From contig JAJRVC010000175.1 of assembly GCA_024277475.1 (NCBI GenBank), positions 1 through 10,571 of the forward strand: DNA of 10,571 nt, given 5' to 3'. Under the pieces are notes generated by a model, which ran no database searches, was not told where the DNA came from, and saw nothing but the letters and a program-made list of their open reading frames with translations. Below, piece by piece: positions 1 to 5,783 of the stretch (the first letter of the stretch is position 1; every line of letters begins with the position of its first letter). The DNA comes from Deltaproteobacteria bacterium. GTDB lineage: Bacteria > Desulfobacterota > Desulfobacteria > Desulfobacterales > JAFDCJ01. The position numbers were made by a program, and so were the translations under genes.

Positions 1-476
1 GAAAGGTCGGAATAGCCCGGCTTGATAGACCGAAGAACCGGTGCATCAAGAATGGGCTCATCAAAGGTCAGATGCACTTTCACCTGCGGCAACCCCTGAC
101 GTCGCGCCCCTCCTCGGTTGTATTCCATGGGAATCTCGATCTGAAAATCGCCCGGCGCTGTCAAAGGCTTACGCACGGACAAGCGAATGCCCGATTCATT
201 AAAAATCCATGCGGCAACTATTTCAAGCAGGCGAAGCGATGCCTCAAGGTTTTCTCCGTCGGATCTGCAACTGAAATCAATGTCCTCGGAAAACCGGTAA
301 CCCTCATAATAACAGTGTCTCAAACATGTCCCGCCCTTAAAGACCCAGCCGTGTTCTGTTGCTCCTGAATGCGCCAATCCCGACAGAAGCCAGAGGATGA
401 CATAGTCTTTTTCGATCTGATCAAAGCGGAGCCCTTCCTGTTGGGCCGCTCGATGCAGTTGGGCCGTTTTAATCAT
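1..476 (-). CDS. abiEii: AbiEii-family nucleotidyltransferase toxin, 3' end outside window
   Basis: Toxin half of an AbiE type IV toxin-antitoxin (abortive infection) system, acting in the cytoplasm as a nucleotidyltransferase. The first 158 residues are visible. They carry the family's hallmark: KGGT at residues 47-50, then RFSEDIDF at 61-68, whose D65 and D67 are the expected metal-binding pair of the DNA polymerase beta-type fold. A later stretch (FQIEIPMEY, 111-119) fits the next strand of the same domain. The ATG at 476 overlaps the abiEi stop as ATGA and has a GGAGG about 9 nt upstream, so translation is probably coupled to the antitoxin. The C-terminal part lies beyond base 1, so integrity cannot be judged. 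Family assignment is confident. Toxicity and phage resistance are known for the family, not shown here. Confidence 0.93.
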   Translation of the reverse strand, partial: MIKTAQLHRAAQQEGLRFDQIEKDYVILWLLSGLAHSGATEHGWVFKGGTCLRHCYYEGYRFSEDIDFSCRSDGENLEASLRLLEIVAAWIFNESGIRLSVRKPLTAPGDFQIEIPMEYNRGGARRQGLPQVKVHLTFDEPILDAPVLRSIKPGYSDL

Positions 477-1279
477 GGTTGTACCTCCGCATTTACCAGA
501 AGGCCCCACCGCCTGTTGTATTTCCCGCGCTTCGGCATTGTCGGGTCAAGCGCAGAATAACCGGAAGCAAGCGGTATCGCTGTGCGAAGCGCTTCGACGT
601 CTCCCAACCCCAGCGTTTCCATCATAAACCCGAGACGTTTGGCAACAGCGGAGTTGCCGATTTTTGCGGCGTATTCTCTCAGTTTTTTCTCGTTCAGCGC
701 CTTCCAGGAACCGATCAATGCTTTGGCGATTTCACTCACTCCGCCCACGTATTGAGGAAGATCCAGACCGTCGATGATCGTCTTCTCCCGGTCCGTAACA
801 CTGAACGGGGTTTCATCTATCCAGTCTTTCATGACGCCGAAAAGCTTGACCGGTTTCAGCGACACAATCTTGTAGGTCACTCCCAGCACATCTCCCGGCT
901 GGCGGCGAACGGGATGGTCCGTAGCCACGAAGACCGTACGGGGAAGTTGTTCTGTCATGCCGTGATGGTTGAGGGCCGACCAGTATGCGATTACTGCCGG
1001 AGAAACCAATTCCATCGCGACCACAAATTCATGCAACTGTGGCGAACGGTCTTCACCGGAAGAAAGAGGAACAACGGCGAACCGCCCTCGGCGGATGCGT
1101 CTTATCCAGCCCTTGGTTTGAAGTCGCTCAAGAAACTGCGGCGTCGGGTCATCCTTTGTATGCCCCAATATCTGTCGCGCAAAGGCAAGGCTGAAGGTGG
1201 CGTGAACACCTGTTTTGGTGAGAAACGCGGCCTCAATCTTCCCCAATTGGCCTCGCGTTATATTTCGGTCGTCATTCAT
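473..1279 (-). CDS. abiEi: AbiEi-family antitoxin / transcriptional autoregulator
   Basis: Antitoxin of the AbiE pair. The family has an N-terminal winged helix-turn-helix that represses its own operon and a C-terminal domain needed to counter AbiEii. The 268-aa length is normal for the longer AbiEi type. Visible marks are the N-terminal wHTH (about residues 8-72, ending in the basic GWIRRIRRGRFAVVP wing), YWSALNHHGMTEQLP at 99-113, DREKTIIDGLDLP at 163-175, and a basic C-terminal segment AVAKRLGFMMETL at 211-223. The start at 1279 is the first ATG after a TATAAT box about 30 nt upstream; its ribosome site is weak (only an AGG), which may keep expression low. The stop overlaps abiEii by 4 bases. 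The system may be intact, depending on the unseen toxin end. Confidence 0.94.
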   Translation of the reverse strand: MNDDRNITRGQLGKIEAAFLTKTGVHATFSLAFARQILGHTKDDPTPQFLERLQTKGWIRRIRRGRFAVVPLSSGEDRSPQLHEFVVAMELVSPAVIAYWSALNHHGMTEQLPRTVFVATDHPVRRQPGDVLGVTYKIVSLKPVKLFGVMKDWIDETPFSVTDREKTIIDGLDLPQYVGGVSEIAKALIGSWKALNEKKLREYAAKIGNSAVAKRLGFMMETLGLGDVEALRTAIPLASGYSALDPTMPKRGKYNRRWGLLVNAEVQP

Positions 1280-1283
1280 ATTC

Positions 1284-1316
1284 GTTACAGCCTATCATTG
1301 TCGCATAGATTATAAC
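1284..1316 (-). promoter_or_regulatory. abiE promoter core inside an imperfect inverted repeat (candidate AbiEi operator)
   Basis: On the minus strand the sequence has TATAAT at 1314-1309 preceded by TG plus one base, an extended -10 element. This would place transcription start near 1302, just ahead of the abiEi ATG at 1279. No good -35 sits at 17 bp; a TTGACT lies 14 bp upstream, inside the stop codon of the rhuM remnant. The -10 lies within a 33-bp inverted repeat. The left arm on the minus strand is GTTATAATCTAT, the right arm is ATAGGCTGTAAC, with a 9-bp spacer and 9 of 12 positions pairing. AbiEi proteins of other species bind inverted repeats in their own promoter, so this is the natural operator candidate. 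Binding here is inference. Confidence 0.6.
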
Positions 1317-1330
1317 ATTTCGCCGACAAG

Positions 1331-1797
1331 TCAAGATATTTCTGGGAAAGCTCCGGTGAAAGCAGTTTTGAGGTAGTCGCTGCCGGCAACTCGCTTGAGC
1401 CGGTCGTCGTCCATGGTAAACCCCTTGATGATGAACTCGCGCAGTCTCTGGGTAGCCCAGATACGAAACTGGGTGCCCCGATAGGACTTTGTCCGATAAC
1501 CCACTGAAATAATGACATCGAAGTTGTAATGCTGGATATTGTAGAGTTTCCCATCCTCGGCAGTTATCCGGAATTTCCGGATAACTGATTCTGGTGCCAG
1601 CTCACCCTCATCAAAGTTGTTTTGGATATGTTCGTTAATGTGCGCACGTTTTTCTGAAATAGTTCCGCCATCCGCTTCTGGGTAAGCCAGACGGTATCCT
1701 CTTGCAGACGCACTTCCAGCCGCGTCTGGCCGTCCTCGGTCTGGTAGAGAACGAATTCGGCGGGTTCGGATCCGGCTGACAGGTTGTTGGCCGTCAT
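1331..1797 (-). pseudogene. RhuM-family (virulence RhuM) gene, frameshifted and C-terminally truncated
   Basis: The N-terminal frame (ATG 1797, AAGGAG 8 nt upstream) reads the family opening EDTVWLTQKRMAELFQKNVRT. The expected continuation, INEHIQNNFDEGEL, then AEDGKLYNIQHYNFDVIISV and RGTQFRIWATQRLREFI, is in another frame. The break sits near 1640: CGC AC followed by ATT lacks one base, so the original frame stops soon after, at about 1564. The second frame ends at 1331 after only about 155 joined residues. Intact RhuM-like proteins are about twice that, and the region after RLKRVAGSDYL is replaced by an unrelated tail. The gene therefore has two lesions and is most likely dead. RhuM-like genes often sit near restriction or other defence genes; their molecular role is poorly known. 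A sequencing error could explain the frameshift but not the missing C-terminus. Confidence 0.85.
1561..1587. repeat. Perfect 27-bp palindrome inside the rhuM remnant
   Basis: Two perfect 13-base arms, CAGTTATCCGGAA and TTCCGGATAACTG, flank a single central T at 1574. On the minus strand the element encodes part of the conserved VIRKFRITAEDG region of RhuM, so it may simply be coding sequence. A perfect 13-base arm is nevertheless unusual in 10 kb. There is no T-run on either side, so it does not look like an intrinsic terminator. Confidence 0.6.
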
Positions 1798-1937
1798 TCG
1801 GACATCTCCTTGTTTTCCATAAAAAAGTGTTCGTCGTGAACGCGTTTACCGAGGTTGATGTGTTCCCATTTCTGTTCAAGTTCAGTGCGTTGAAACTTTT
1901 CGCAGGACCCAACATCGCATCGAATCTTTTTGTACAA
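1794..1937 (-). CDS. Unrecognised 47-aa ORF directly upstream of rhuM remnant
   Basis: This short frame begins at a TTG (1937) with a purine-rich AGGGAG about 4 nt upstream. It ends in a TGA at 1796-1794 that overlaps the rhuM ATG by 4 bases, the usual sign of translational coupling. The peptide is charged and looks coding, ending HINLGKRVHDEHFFMENKE before MSE, but I do not recognise it. It may be the C-terminal half of one protein with the ORF just upstream (1939-2040): reading one A fewer in the A5 run at 1951-1947 (minus strand) would join the two. Either a real mini-gene, a decayed one, or a frame broken by a homopolymer error. Confidence 0.4.
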   Translation of the reverse strand: MYKKIRCDVGSCEKFQRTELEQKWEHINLGKRVHDEHFFMENKEMSE

Positions 1938-1938
1938 A

Positions 1939-2040
1939 TCACTCCCTTTTTAGCCAAGAAGCAGGGATGAGAAATTCGTCATGTCCTTTGCGCCAGTTAC
2001 CAACGAGATGTACATGACTAAAGCTATCAATCCTTTCCAT
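1939..2040 (-). CDS. Unrecognised 33-aa ORF overlapping the ATP-binding gene remnant
   Basis: The ATG at 2040 lies 14 bases inside the 3' end of the upstream ATP-binding gene. The frame encodes MERIDSFSHVHLVGNWRKGH and ends in PASWLKRE before TGA at 1941-1939, one base short of the TTG of the next ORF. No domain is recognised. Overlap on one side and near-contact on the other fit an operon-like run. The A5 run just before the stop (minus strand, 1951-1947) makes a one-base indel the simplest explanation for the split, giving an original protein of about 80 aa. Confidence 0.35.
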   Translation of the reverse strand: MERIDSFSHVHLVGNWRKGHDEFLIPASWLKRE

Positions 2041-2533
2041 GGGGCGGCTTCGCGGCAAAGATGGTTAATTTAAGTTCGGCATCATCCAAAAAAAGATATT
2101 CCGGTTTACGTCCAGAAAGTTTCTCGCTTTCAGTGATGATGATCGGTACTCCTTCGCCGCGTTTATCCATAATAAAACTTCGCTGACTACCAATGGCGTT
2201 GACGTTCATCGGACAACGAGCCAGCAGAGAACTGAGCAATTCGTTACGCACTGATTGCCGTTCAGAAAGGCTGTCAACGGTCATTGTGTTGGGAATGCTC
2301 CCCGGCGAGAAGATTTCCGGCCTGTCCGCAAAGAGATGCAGCCTTATTTTTGACCCATAAATGGAGTAGTCCCAATGAACCACCGCATTCACGATCGCCT
2401 CAAATACGGACGGAAAAAGAGGGACGGGGTTGAAATTGCGCGTTTCTGAAAATCGGGGGCCAAATGTTGAAGAATGAATCGTATCTCCCCCTTGTAAGTG
2501 TTCTATTTCCGGTGGACTCATTTTTGATACCAC
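2027..2533 (-). pseudogene. C-terminal part of an ATP-binding (AlbA_2/Schlafen-type, HATPase_c_4) protein
   Basis: From about residue 42 the frame reads a GHKL-type ATP-binding domain: VFEAIVNAVVHWDYSIYGSK with the catalytic-box N and D, then RPEIFSPGSIPNTMTVDSL and RNELL. It closes with the family ending MDKRGEGVPIIITESEKL and a final LTIFAA. These proteins are usually 400-500 aa, with an N-terminal AlbA_2 DNA-binding domain that is absent here. Possible starts are GTG 2533 or ATG 2521 (GGGTGG upstream), but the frame stays open without any good start codon up to a TAG at 2659-2657, and that stretch does not resemble the usual domain. I take it as a 5'-truncated remnant. A short functional protein from ATG 2521 cannot be excluded. 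Such genes are common in defence and mobile islands. Confidence 0.7.
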
Positions 2534-2662
2534 CCAATATTTGTTTGCGCCGGCTAAAAATTCTTGCGCTGAGGTTTTAAGATTGGGCGGTCTACCGGCG
2601 TAAACATGTTGTGCCCAGGAATATTTTGACCGGATGATTTTTGGTGTTGTACTAATCTACAT

Positions 2663-2691
2663 TTGCATGTCCGAATGAATCATGGTAAATA
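2663..2691 (+). promoter_or_regulatory. Weak promoter candidate for the DUF488 gene
   Basis: TTGCAT at 2663-2668 is followed after 17 bp by TAAATA at 2686-2691. The downstream sequence is very AT-rich, and a second near-consensus box (TATTAT, 2697-2702) lies too close to the ribosome site to serve well. It is the best plus-strand pair between the truncated minus-strand gene and the ATG at 2717, but both hexamers are mediocre. Confidence 0.25.
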
Positions 2692-2716
2692 ATACTTATT
2701 ATAGAAGGATAAACAA

Positions 2717-3166
2717 ATGAAATTATTTACAATAGGTTATGAAAAGCTCGATCAGGAACAGTTCCTGGCACACCTTTCCAGTCACGGTGTCGAAGTGGTG
2801 GCGGATATTCGCAAACTGCCAGTTAGTCGTAAAAGGGGTTTCTCGAAAACAGCCTTGAGGGAAACGCTAAACTGCAACGGCATTGATTATATAAATTACC
2901 AAGCCTTGGGCGCACCTAAAGAGCTGCGAGATGAGCTCTATAATTCTGGCAACTATGACCGTTTTTTTCGGAAGTACGAAAACAATATTTCAGATAAAAC
3001 TGATCATCTGGCCGAAATCCTCTCTCTCATTAATCACGGCCGCAATGTGGCCCTGCTCTGTTTTGAACGAAATCCTCAAAAGTGCCATCGAAAAGTAGTG
3101 GCAGATGAGCTCAGAAAACTCGATGGTAACGGACTAAAAGTAGAGCATATTGTTCCTATTAACTGA
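2717..3166 (+). CDS. DUF488 family protein
   Basis: A complete DUF488 protein of 149 aa. Marks in order: FTIGYEKLDQEQF (4-16), VADIRKLPVSRKRGFSK (28-44), LGAPKELR (64-71), and near the end LLCFERNP (113-120) followed by CHR (123-125). The conserved DIR, SR..GFS, Cys and CHR residues are all there, so the fold should be intact. The family's biochemical role is not established; members are scattered through accessory regions of bacteria and archaea. The ATG has AAGGA about 8 nt upstream and the gene stands alone on its strand, ending before a hairpin plus T-run. The convergent neighbour at 3244-3555 is unrelated in sequence. Confidence 0.93.
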   Translation: MKLFTIGYEKLDQEQFLAHLSSHGVEVVADIRKLPVSRKRGFSKTALRETLNCNGIDYINYQALGAPKELRDELYNSGNYDRFFRKYENNISDKTDHLAEILSLINHGRNVALLCFERNPQKCHRKVVADELRKLDGNGLKVEHIVPIN

Positions 3167-3174
3167 ATAGCGGC

Positions 3175-3201
3175 AGCGGCATTTGTCGCTCATGCCTTTT
3201 T
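3175..3201 (+). terminator. Intrinsic terminator-like hairpin after DUF488 gene
   Basis: Nine bases after the DUF488 stop, AGCGGC (3175-3180) can pair with GTCGCT (3185-3190), one pair being G-T. Alternatively GGCAT (3178-3182) can pair with ATGCC (3192-3196). TTTTT follows at 3197-3201, immediately after the second stem. The two folds compete, but the second has the right geometry for termination. Confidence 0.45.
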
Positions 3202-3243
3202 GGCGGCCAGAAAAATCCTAATACTGAGAAGGTCTGCGGGTGG

Positions 3244-3555
3244 CTAACCATATTCCCCAATACTAACGGAGGGGAAAACCGTATTCTCATTTAGCAGCCA
3301 TGCACAACGCTCTTCCCAGGTTCTACCTGCCTTTATAATATCGCCCAATTCAATGGAGTCAGGTGCTATATTGTAACTTTCCGGTCGCGGATCGGAAGTG
3401 GCTTTCGTAATATTCGCCCGTATCCACTGGTATTTTTTAAATTGCATTGCCCCTTCGAGATATCGAAAAGGAATAGGATACAGCCGAACAAATTCTGATA
3501 GGTTTTTAAACCTATTTGGATTATCGAGCAATATGAAAATAGACATCTTATTCAA
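3244..3555 (-). CDS. Unrecognised 103-aa protein, possibly the C-terminal piece of a broken gene
   Basis: The frame has coding character, for example EFVRLYPIPFRYLEGAMQFK, KYQWIRANITKATSDPRPES and NIAPDSIELGDIIKAG. I cannot name the family. The order of a hydrophobic N-terminus, a KKYQWIRA strand, a DPRPESY turn and a final ERCAWLL helix suggests the end of a nucleic-acid- or ligand-binding domain, which is inference only. Possible starts are TTG 3555 and ATG 3546; neither has a clear ribosome site. The same frame stays open upstream of a TGA at 3567-3565 and again of a TAG at 3690-3688, so a longer gene may have been interrupted. It converges on the DUF488 gene with about 77 bp between. Confidence 0.5.
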   Translation of the reverse strand: MNKMSIFILLDNPNRFKNLSEFVRLYPIPFRYLEGAMQFKKYQWIRANITKATSDPRPESYNIAPDSIELGDIIKAGRTWEERCAWLLNENTVFPSVSIGEYG

Positions 3556-3567
3556 TAGCTCTTTTCA

Positions 3568-3804
3568 TGGTGAATTGTAAATGTCTTTTCTAAATCCTCT
3601 TTTATTTACCCTCCGGGGAAACCGATATTGTAGATCCGCCTCTGGAGAAATACCCCATTTCCAATCGCTATCACGCGGTTTTTCCTGCTATGGTTGTGAG
3701 GATTTTAGGATTCCCGGTTCATTTCCCTCATTATTCTCCAACGCTCCACGGTCCATTGCCATTGCACCCAGTTTGGCTTTGGTTGCCGGACTGTCCGGGC
3801 CCGG
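3568..3804 (-). pseudogene. Upstream same-frame open segments, possible decayed 5' part of the 103-aa ORF
   Basis: Two segments of 38 and 40 codons lie in exactly the same frame as the ORF at 3244-3555. They are split by TAG (3690-3688) and closed by TGA (3567-3565). The nearer one reads DSDWKWGISPEADLQYRFPR followed by RVNKRGFRKDIYNSP, which looks protein-like. The farther one includes MDRGALENNEGNEPGILKSS and overlaps the ATPase relic in another frame. No family is recognised. Either a gene carrying two nonsense mutations or a chance alignment of open frames. Confidence 0.25.
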
Positions 3805-3883
3805 TCAGCACCACGGCGGGAAACTGGCCAGCCGCCTTCCGAAGCACAGGCTCCAGTGATCTCTGGATGTATTTTACTGTCAT
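3731..3883 (-). pseudogene. N-terminal relic of a DUF4143/AAA_14 ATPase
   Basis: The ATG at 3883 has AGGTGG about 5 nt upstream and opens a 50-codon frame: MTVKYIQRSLEPVLRKAAGQ then FPAVVLTGPGQSGNQS. This is the start of the AAA_14/DUF4143 ATPases, which typically read FPAVVLTGPRQSGKTT at the Walker A loop. Here the lysine and following threonines are gone (GQSGNQS), and after about residue 36 the sequence no longer resembles the family; a TAA follows at 3733-3731. Intact members are around 380-400 aa, so over 85% of the gene is missing. The start region and ribosome site survive while the catalytic part has been replaced, which fits a deletion or recombination junction close to 3775. Confidence 0.75.
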
Positions 3884-4125
3884 GCAGCCACCTTATCTTG
3901 CAATTTTGCATTTGGTACCGGCTGCTCATCAAATCAAATCAACCGAATTTGGCTGCGTTGCTGAAACAAGCGTGCCAACACATCTGGCCTCGTCAGTCGT
4001 TTTGAACTGCCGACCCGTCGGAAATAGCCACCCGGATTTTGATGCACAAAAAGGCTTCAAGGAATATCGAGGCAAACAATCACCTTTTCACTGCCATCTT
4101 CCACTGTGAACGGATTTTTCAATTT
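3884..4125. other. Gene-free spacer between ATPase relic and cls
   Basis: I see no credible gene here. The stretch holds a short run of CAAAT-type repeats near 3928-3943 and the likely upstream region of the ATPase relic. A weak TTCAC/GTGAA pair at about 4088-4110 precedes T-rich sequence on the plus strand. No convincing terminator for the minus-strand cls gene is visible. Confidence 0.5.
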
Positions 4126-5580
4126 TTAAAGAAGCGGGCTGGCGAGCCGCGCCAGGTTTTCGAAAAAATGCTCCCTGCCCGGCCGCTGCCGCCAGGTTTG
4201 CGGGTCCACCGGTATTGCGTCTTCGATATATTTATCCTGCAGTGCCAATAGCCGTTCTGCAAAATCCGGGTCATACACACCAAGGGTCACCTCGAAATCC
4301 AGCCAGAAACTGCGCACATCGAGATTGACCGAACCGAACAACGAAACTTGACGGTCAACCACAATACTTTTGGTGTGCAGCAGTCCACCTTTAAATCCGA
4401 AAATTCGGATTCCGGCGGCCAGCATATCATCAAAGTAGGAACGACAGGTGTAGTGCACCAGCCGTGAATCGTTACGTTCCGGTACGATGATCGTGACCTT
4501 GACGCCGCGCTCGGCCGCCGTCAAAAGGGCCGTGCTGACCGCTTCGTCGGGTACGAAATAGGGGGTAGTCACAACGATTTCACGCCGGGCGGAATAGATG
4601 GACATCAGCAGTAGTTGATAAATACTGTTACCGGTCCTACCCGGCCCCGAAGGGATCACCTGCACGTCGGTCTCACCGGCCCGGAAATCGGCACGAGGGT
4701 CTCCGCCTTCGGCCTGCGCGTTCAGATCACGGCCGGTCTCCACTTCCCAGTCCCACCTGAAAAGAGCGTTCAACGCCGGGACGATAGGACCCTTGATTCG
4801 CACCATCGCGTCGACCCATTCGCCGACGCCGGCATCCTGTTTGAAAAACCGGGGATCCACCATGTTGAAGCTGCCGGTGTAACCGGTCCCATCATCGATG
4901 ATGACTATTTTCCGATGAAGCCGCAGATCCGGCCGCACCTTGAACACGCTGATCGAGCTGACCGGCAGGGCAAAAGCCACTTCGATGCCGCCGGCTTTAA
5001 GCTGCTTCAGCAGACGGCTCTTTAGAAAGCCGGCGCTACCGATTGCATCCAGGAGCACGCGGCAGGTCACGCCGCGGCCGGCCGCTCGCAGCAGGGCTGC
5101 TCCCACCTCCTCGGCCATTCCGCCTTCGGTCCAGATGTAAAACTCCAGGTGGCAGAATCTTTTGGCACGGTCGATGTCGCCGATCATAGCGCAAAAAATC
5201 GGTTCGGCCGCATCGAGCAGCTGGAGCCGGTTGCCGGACATTGCCGGAATATTGACGGTAGTTTCCGCCAGGCGGCTGAGAGACCGGGCTTGGGGACTCA
5301 ATCCTTGACGGTCGGACCGAATTTCAGGCGGCAGATCCTGCAGCCAGCGGTCATAACGCCCTTTAATAGCCTGGGTACGGGCCGCAAATTTACGCCCCAG
5401 ACGCTTCTCACCCAACACCAGGTAGGCCATTGCGCCCACCAGAGGCAAAAAGAATACCAGCATCAGCCAGGCCAGAGAAGTCGCCACCGGAAGCCGTACC
5501 CTGATGACCCGGATGGATACACCGCCGATGATCAGCACATGCGCCAGTGTCATAAAACTGAATACAGAAAAAGAATGCAT
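4126..5580 (-). CDS. cls: Cardiolipin synthase (phospholipase D superfamily)
   Basis: Makes cardiolipin at the inner membrane, in bacterial Cls enzymes usually from two phosphatidylglycerol molecules with release of glycerol. The 484-aa length is typical. Two N-terminal membrane helices (about 5-24 and 34-57, ending in AYLVLGEKRLGRK) are followed by two phospholipase D domains. Each carries a complete HKD motif: H222-K224-D229 with GSFN at 236-239, and H402-K404-D409 with GSVN at 416-419. All catalytic residues are present, so it should be active. The ATG at 5580 has TTTGGAG about 7 nt upstream and lies behind a good promoter. The gene is monocistronic as far as visible and divergent from the XRE-cupin operon. 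It is visibly richer in G and C than its neighbours, suggesting ordinary core sequence beside an accessory region. Confidence 0.95.
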   Translation of the reverse strand: MHSFSVFSFMTLAHVLIIGGVSIRVIRVRLPVATSLAWLMLVFFLPLVGAMAYLVLGEKRLGRKFAARTQAIKGRYDRWLQDLPPEIRSDRQGLSPQARSLSRLAETTVNIPAMSGNRLQLLDAAEPIFCAMIGDIDRAKRFCHLEFYIWTEGGMAEEVGAALLRAAGRGVTCRVLLDAIGSAGFLKSRLLKQLKAGGIEVAFALPVSSISVFKVRPDLRLHRKIVIIDDGTGYTGSFNMVDPRFFKQDAGVGEWVDAMVRIKGPIVPALNALFRWDWEVETGRDLNAQAEGGDPRADFRAGETDVQVIPSGPGRTGNSIYQLLLMSIYSARREIVVTTPYFVPDEAVSTALLTAAERGVKVTIIVPERNDSRLVHYTCRSYFDDMLAAGIRIFGFKGGLLHTKSIVVDRQVSLFGSVNLDVRSFWLDFEVTLGVYDPDFAERLLALQDKYIEDAIPVDPQTWRQRPGREHFFENLARLASPLL

Positions 5581-5659
5581 GGTTTACTCCAAAAACAAAA
5601 CGCAAAGACACCGTAAGCCAGGATCGGAATCGTATGGGCGGAAAAACCACAATGACAGC

Positions 5660-5672
5660 GATCCTGCGGATC
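5660..5672. repeat. GATCC/GGATC inverted repeat at the cls transcription start
   Basis: GATCC, TGC spacer, GGATC at 5660-5672 form a perfect 5-base inverted repeat. It runs from the edge of the cls -10 box across the predicted start site. It could be an operator or the base of a small 5' hairpin; the arms are short and chance is possible. Confidence 0.3.
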
Positions 5673-5700
5673 TTATATATCCCAACTGTAGAAAGGTCAA
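5672..5700 (-). promoter_or_regulatory. Sigma-70-type promoter of cls
   Basis: On the minus strand TTGACC (5700-5695) and TATAAG (5677-5672) are separated by exactly 17 bp, each one mismatch from consensus. Start of transcription would fall near 5665, giving a leader of about 85 nt before the ATG at 5580. Confidence 0.65.
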
Positions 5701-5747
5701 CTGAACAGAAAATTTTGAGAATGTCATTATTTTATGCGAGAAAACTA

Positions 5748-5776
5748 TTGACAAACGTTTACTGAGAGCGTACAGG
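5748..5776 (+). promoter_or_regulatory. Candidate promoter of the XRE-cupin gene, with an AAACGTTT palindrome in the spacer
   Basis: A perfect TTGACA at 5748-5753 is followed at 17 bp by TACAGG (5771-5776), a poor -10. The 8-bp palindrome AAACGTTT (5753-5760) starts at the last base of the -35 box. If this -10 is used, transcription would begin around 5783, at or next to the ATG at 5784. That would make the mRNA almost leaderless and leave the AGGA at 5773-5776 untranscribed. A strong -35 beside a weak -10 and a palindrome is what one expects where a regulator acts. Confidence 0.4.
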
Positions 5777-5783
5777 ATAGGTA

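Noticed and set aside
479..1315. Plus-strand open frame of 278 codons
   Set aside because: It lies antisense to abiEi, whose protein is clearly recognisable. The plus-strand translation shows no family features.
3705..3932. Minus-strand frame of 75 codons overlapping the ATPase relic
   Set aside because: The relic's own frame (ATG 3883) carries the conserved residues and ribosome site; this frame is its shadow.
3690..4109. Plus-strand open frame of 139 codons in the gene-poor stretch
   Set aside because: The translation is low-information and rich in Pro, His and Leu, has no ribosome site, and runs opposite the recognisable ATPase relic.
4081..4125. Terminator for cls
   Set aside because: The TTCAC/GTGAA pair has only five bases and a long loop, and the T-run lies on the wrong side for the minus strand.
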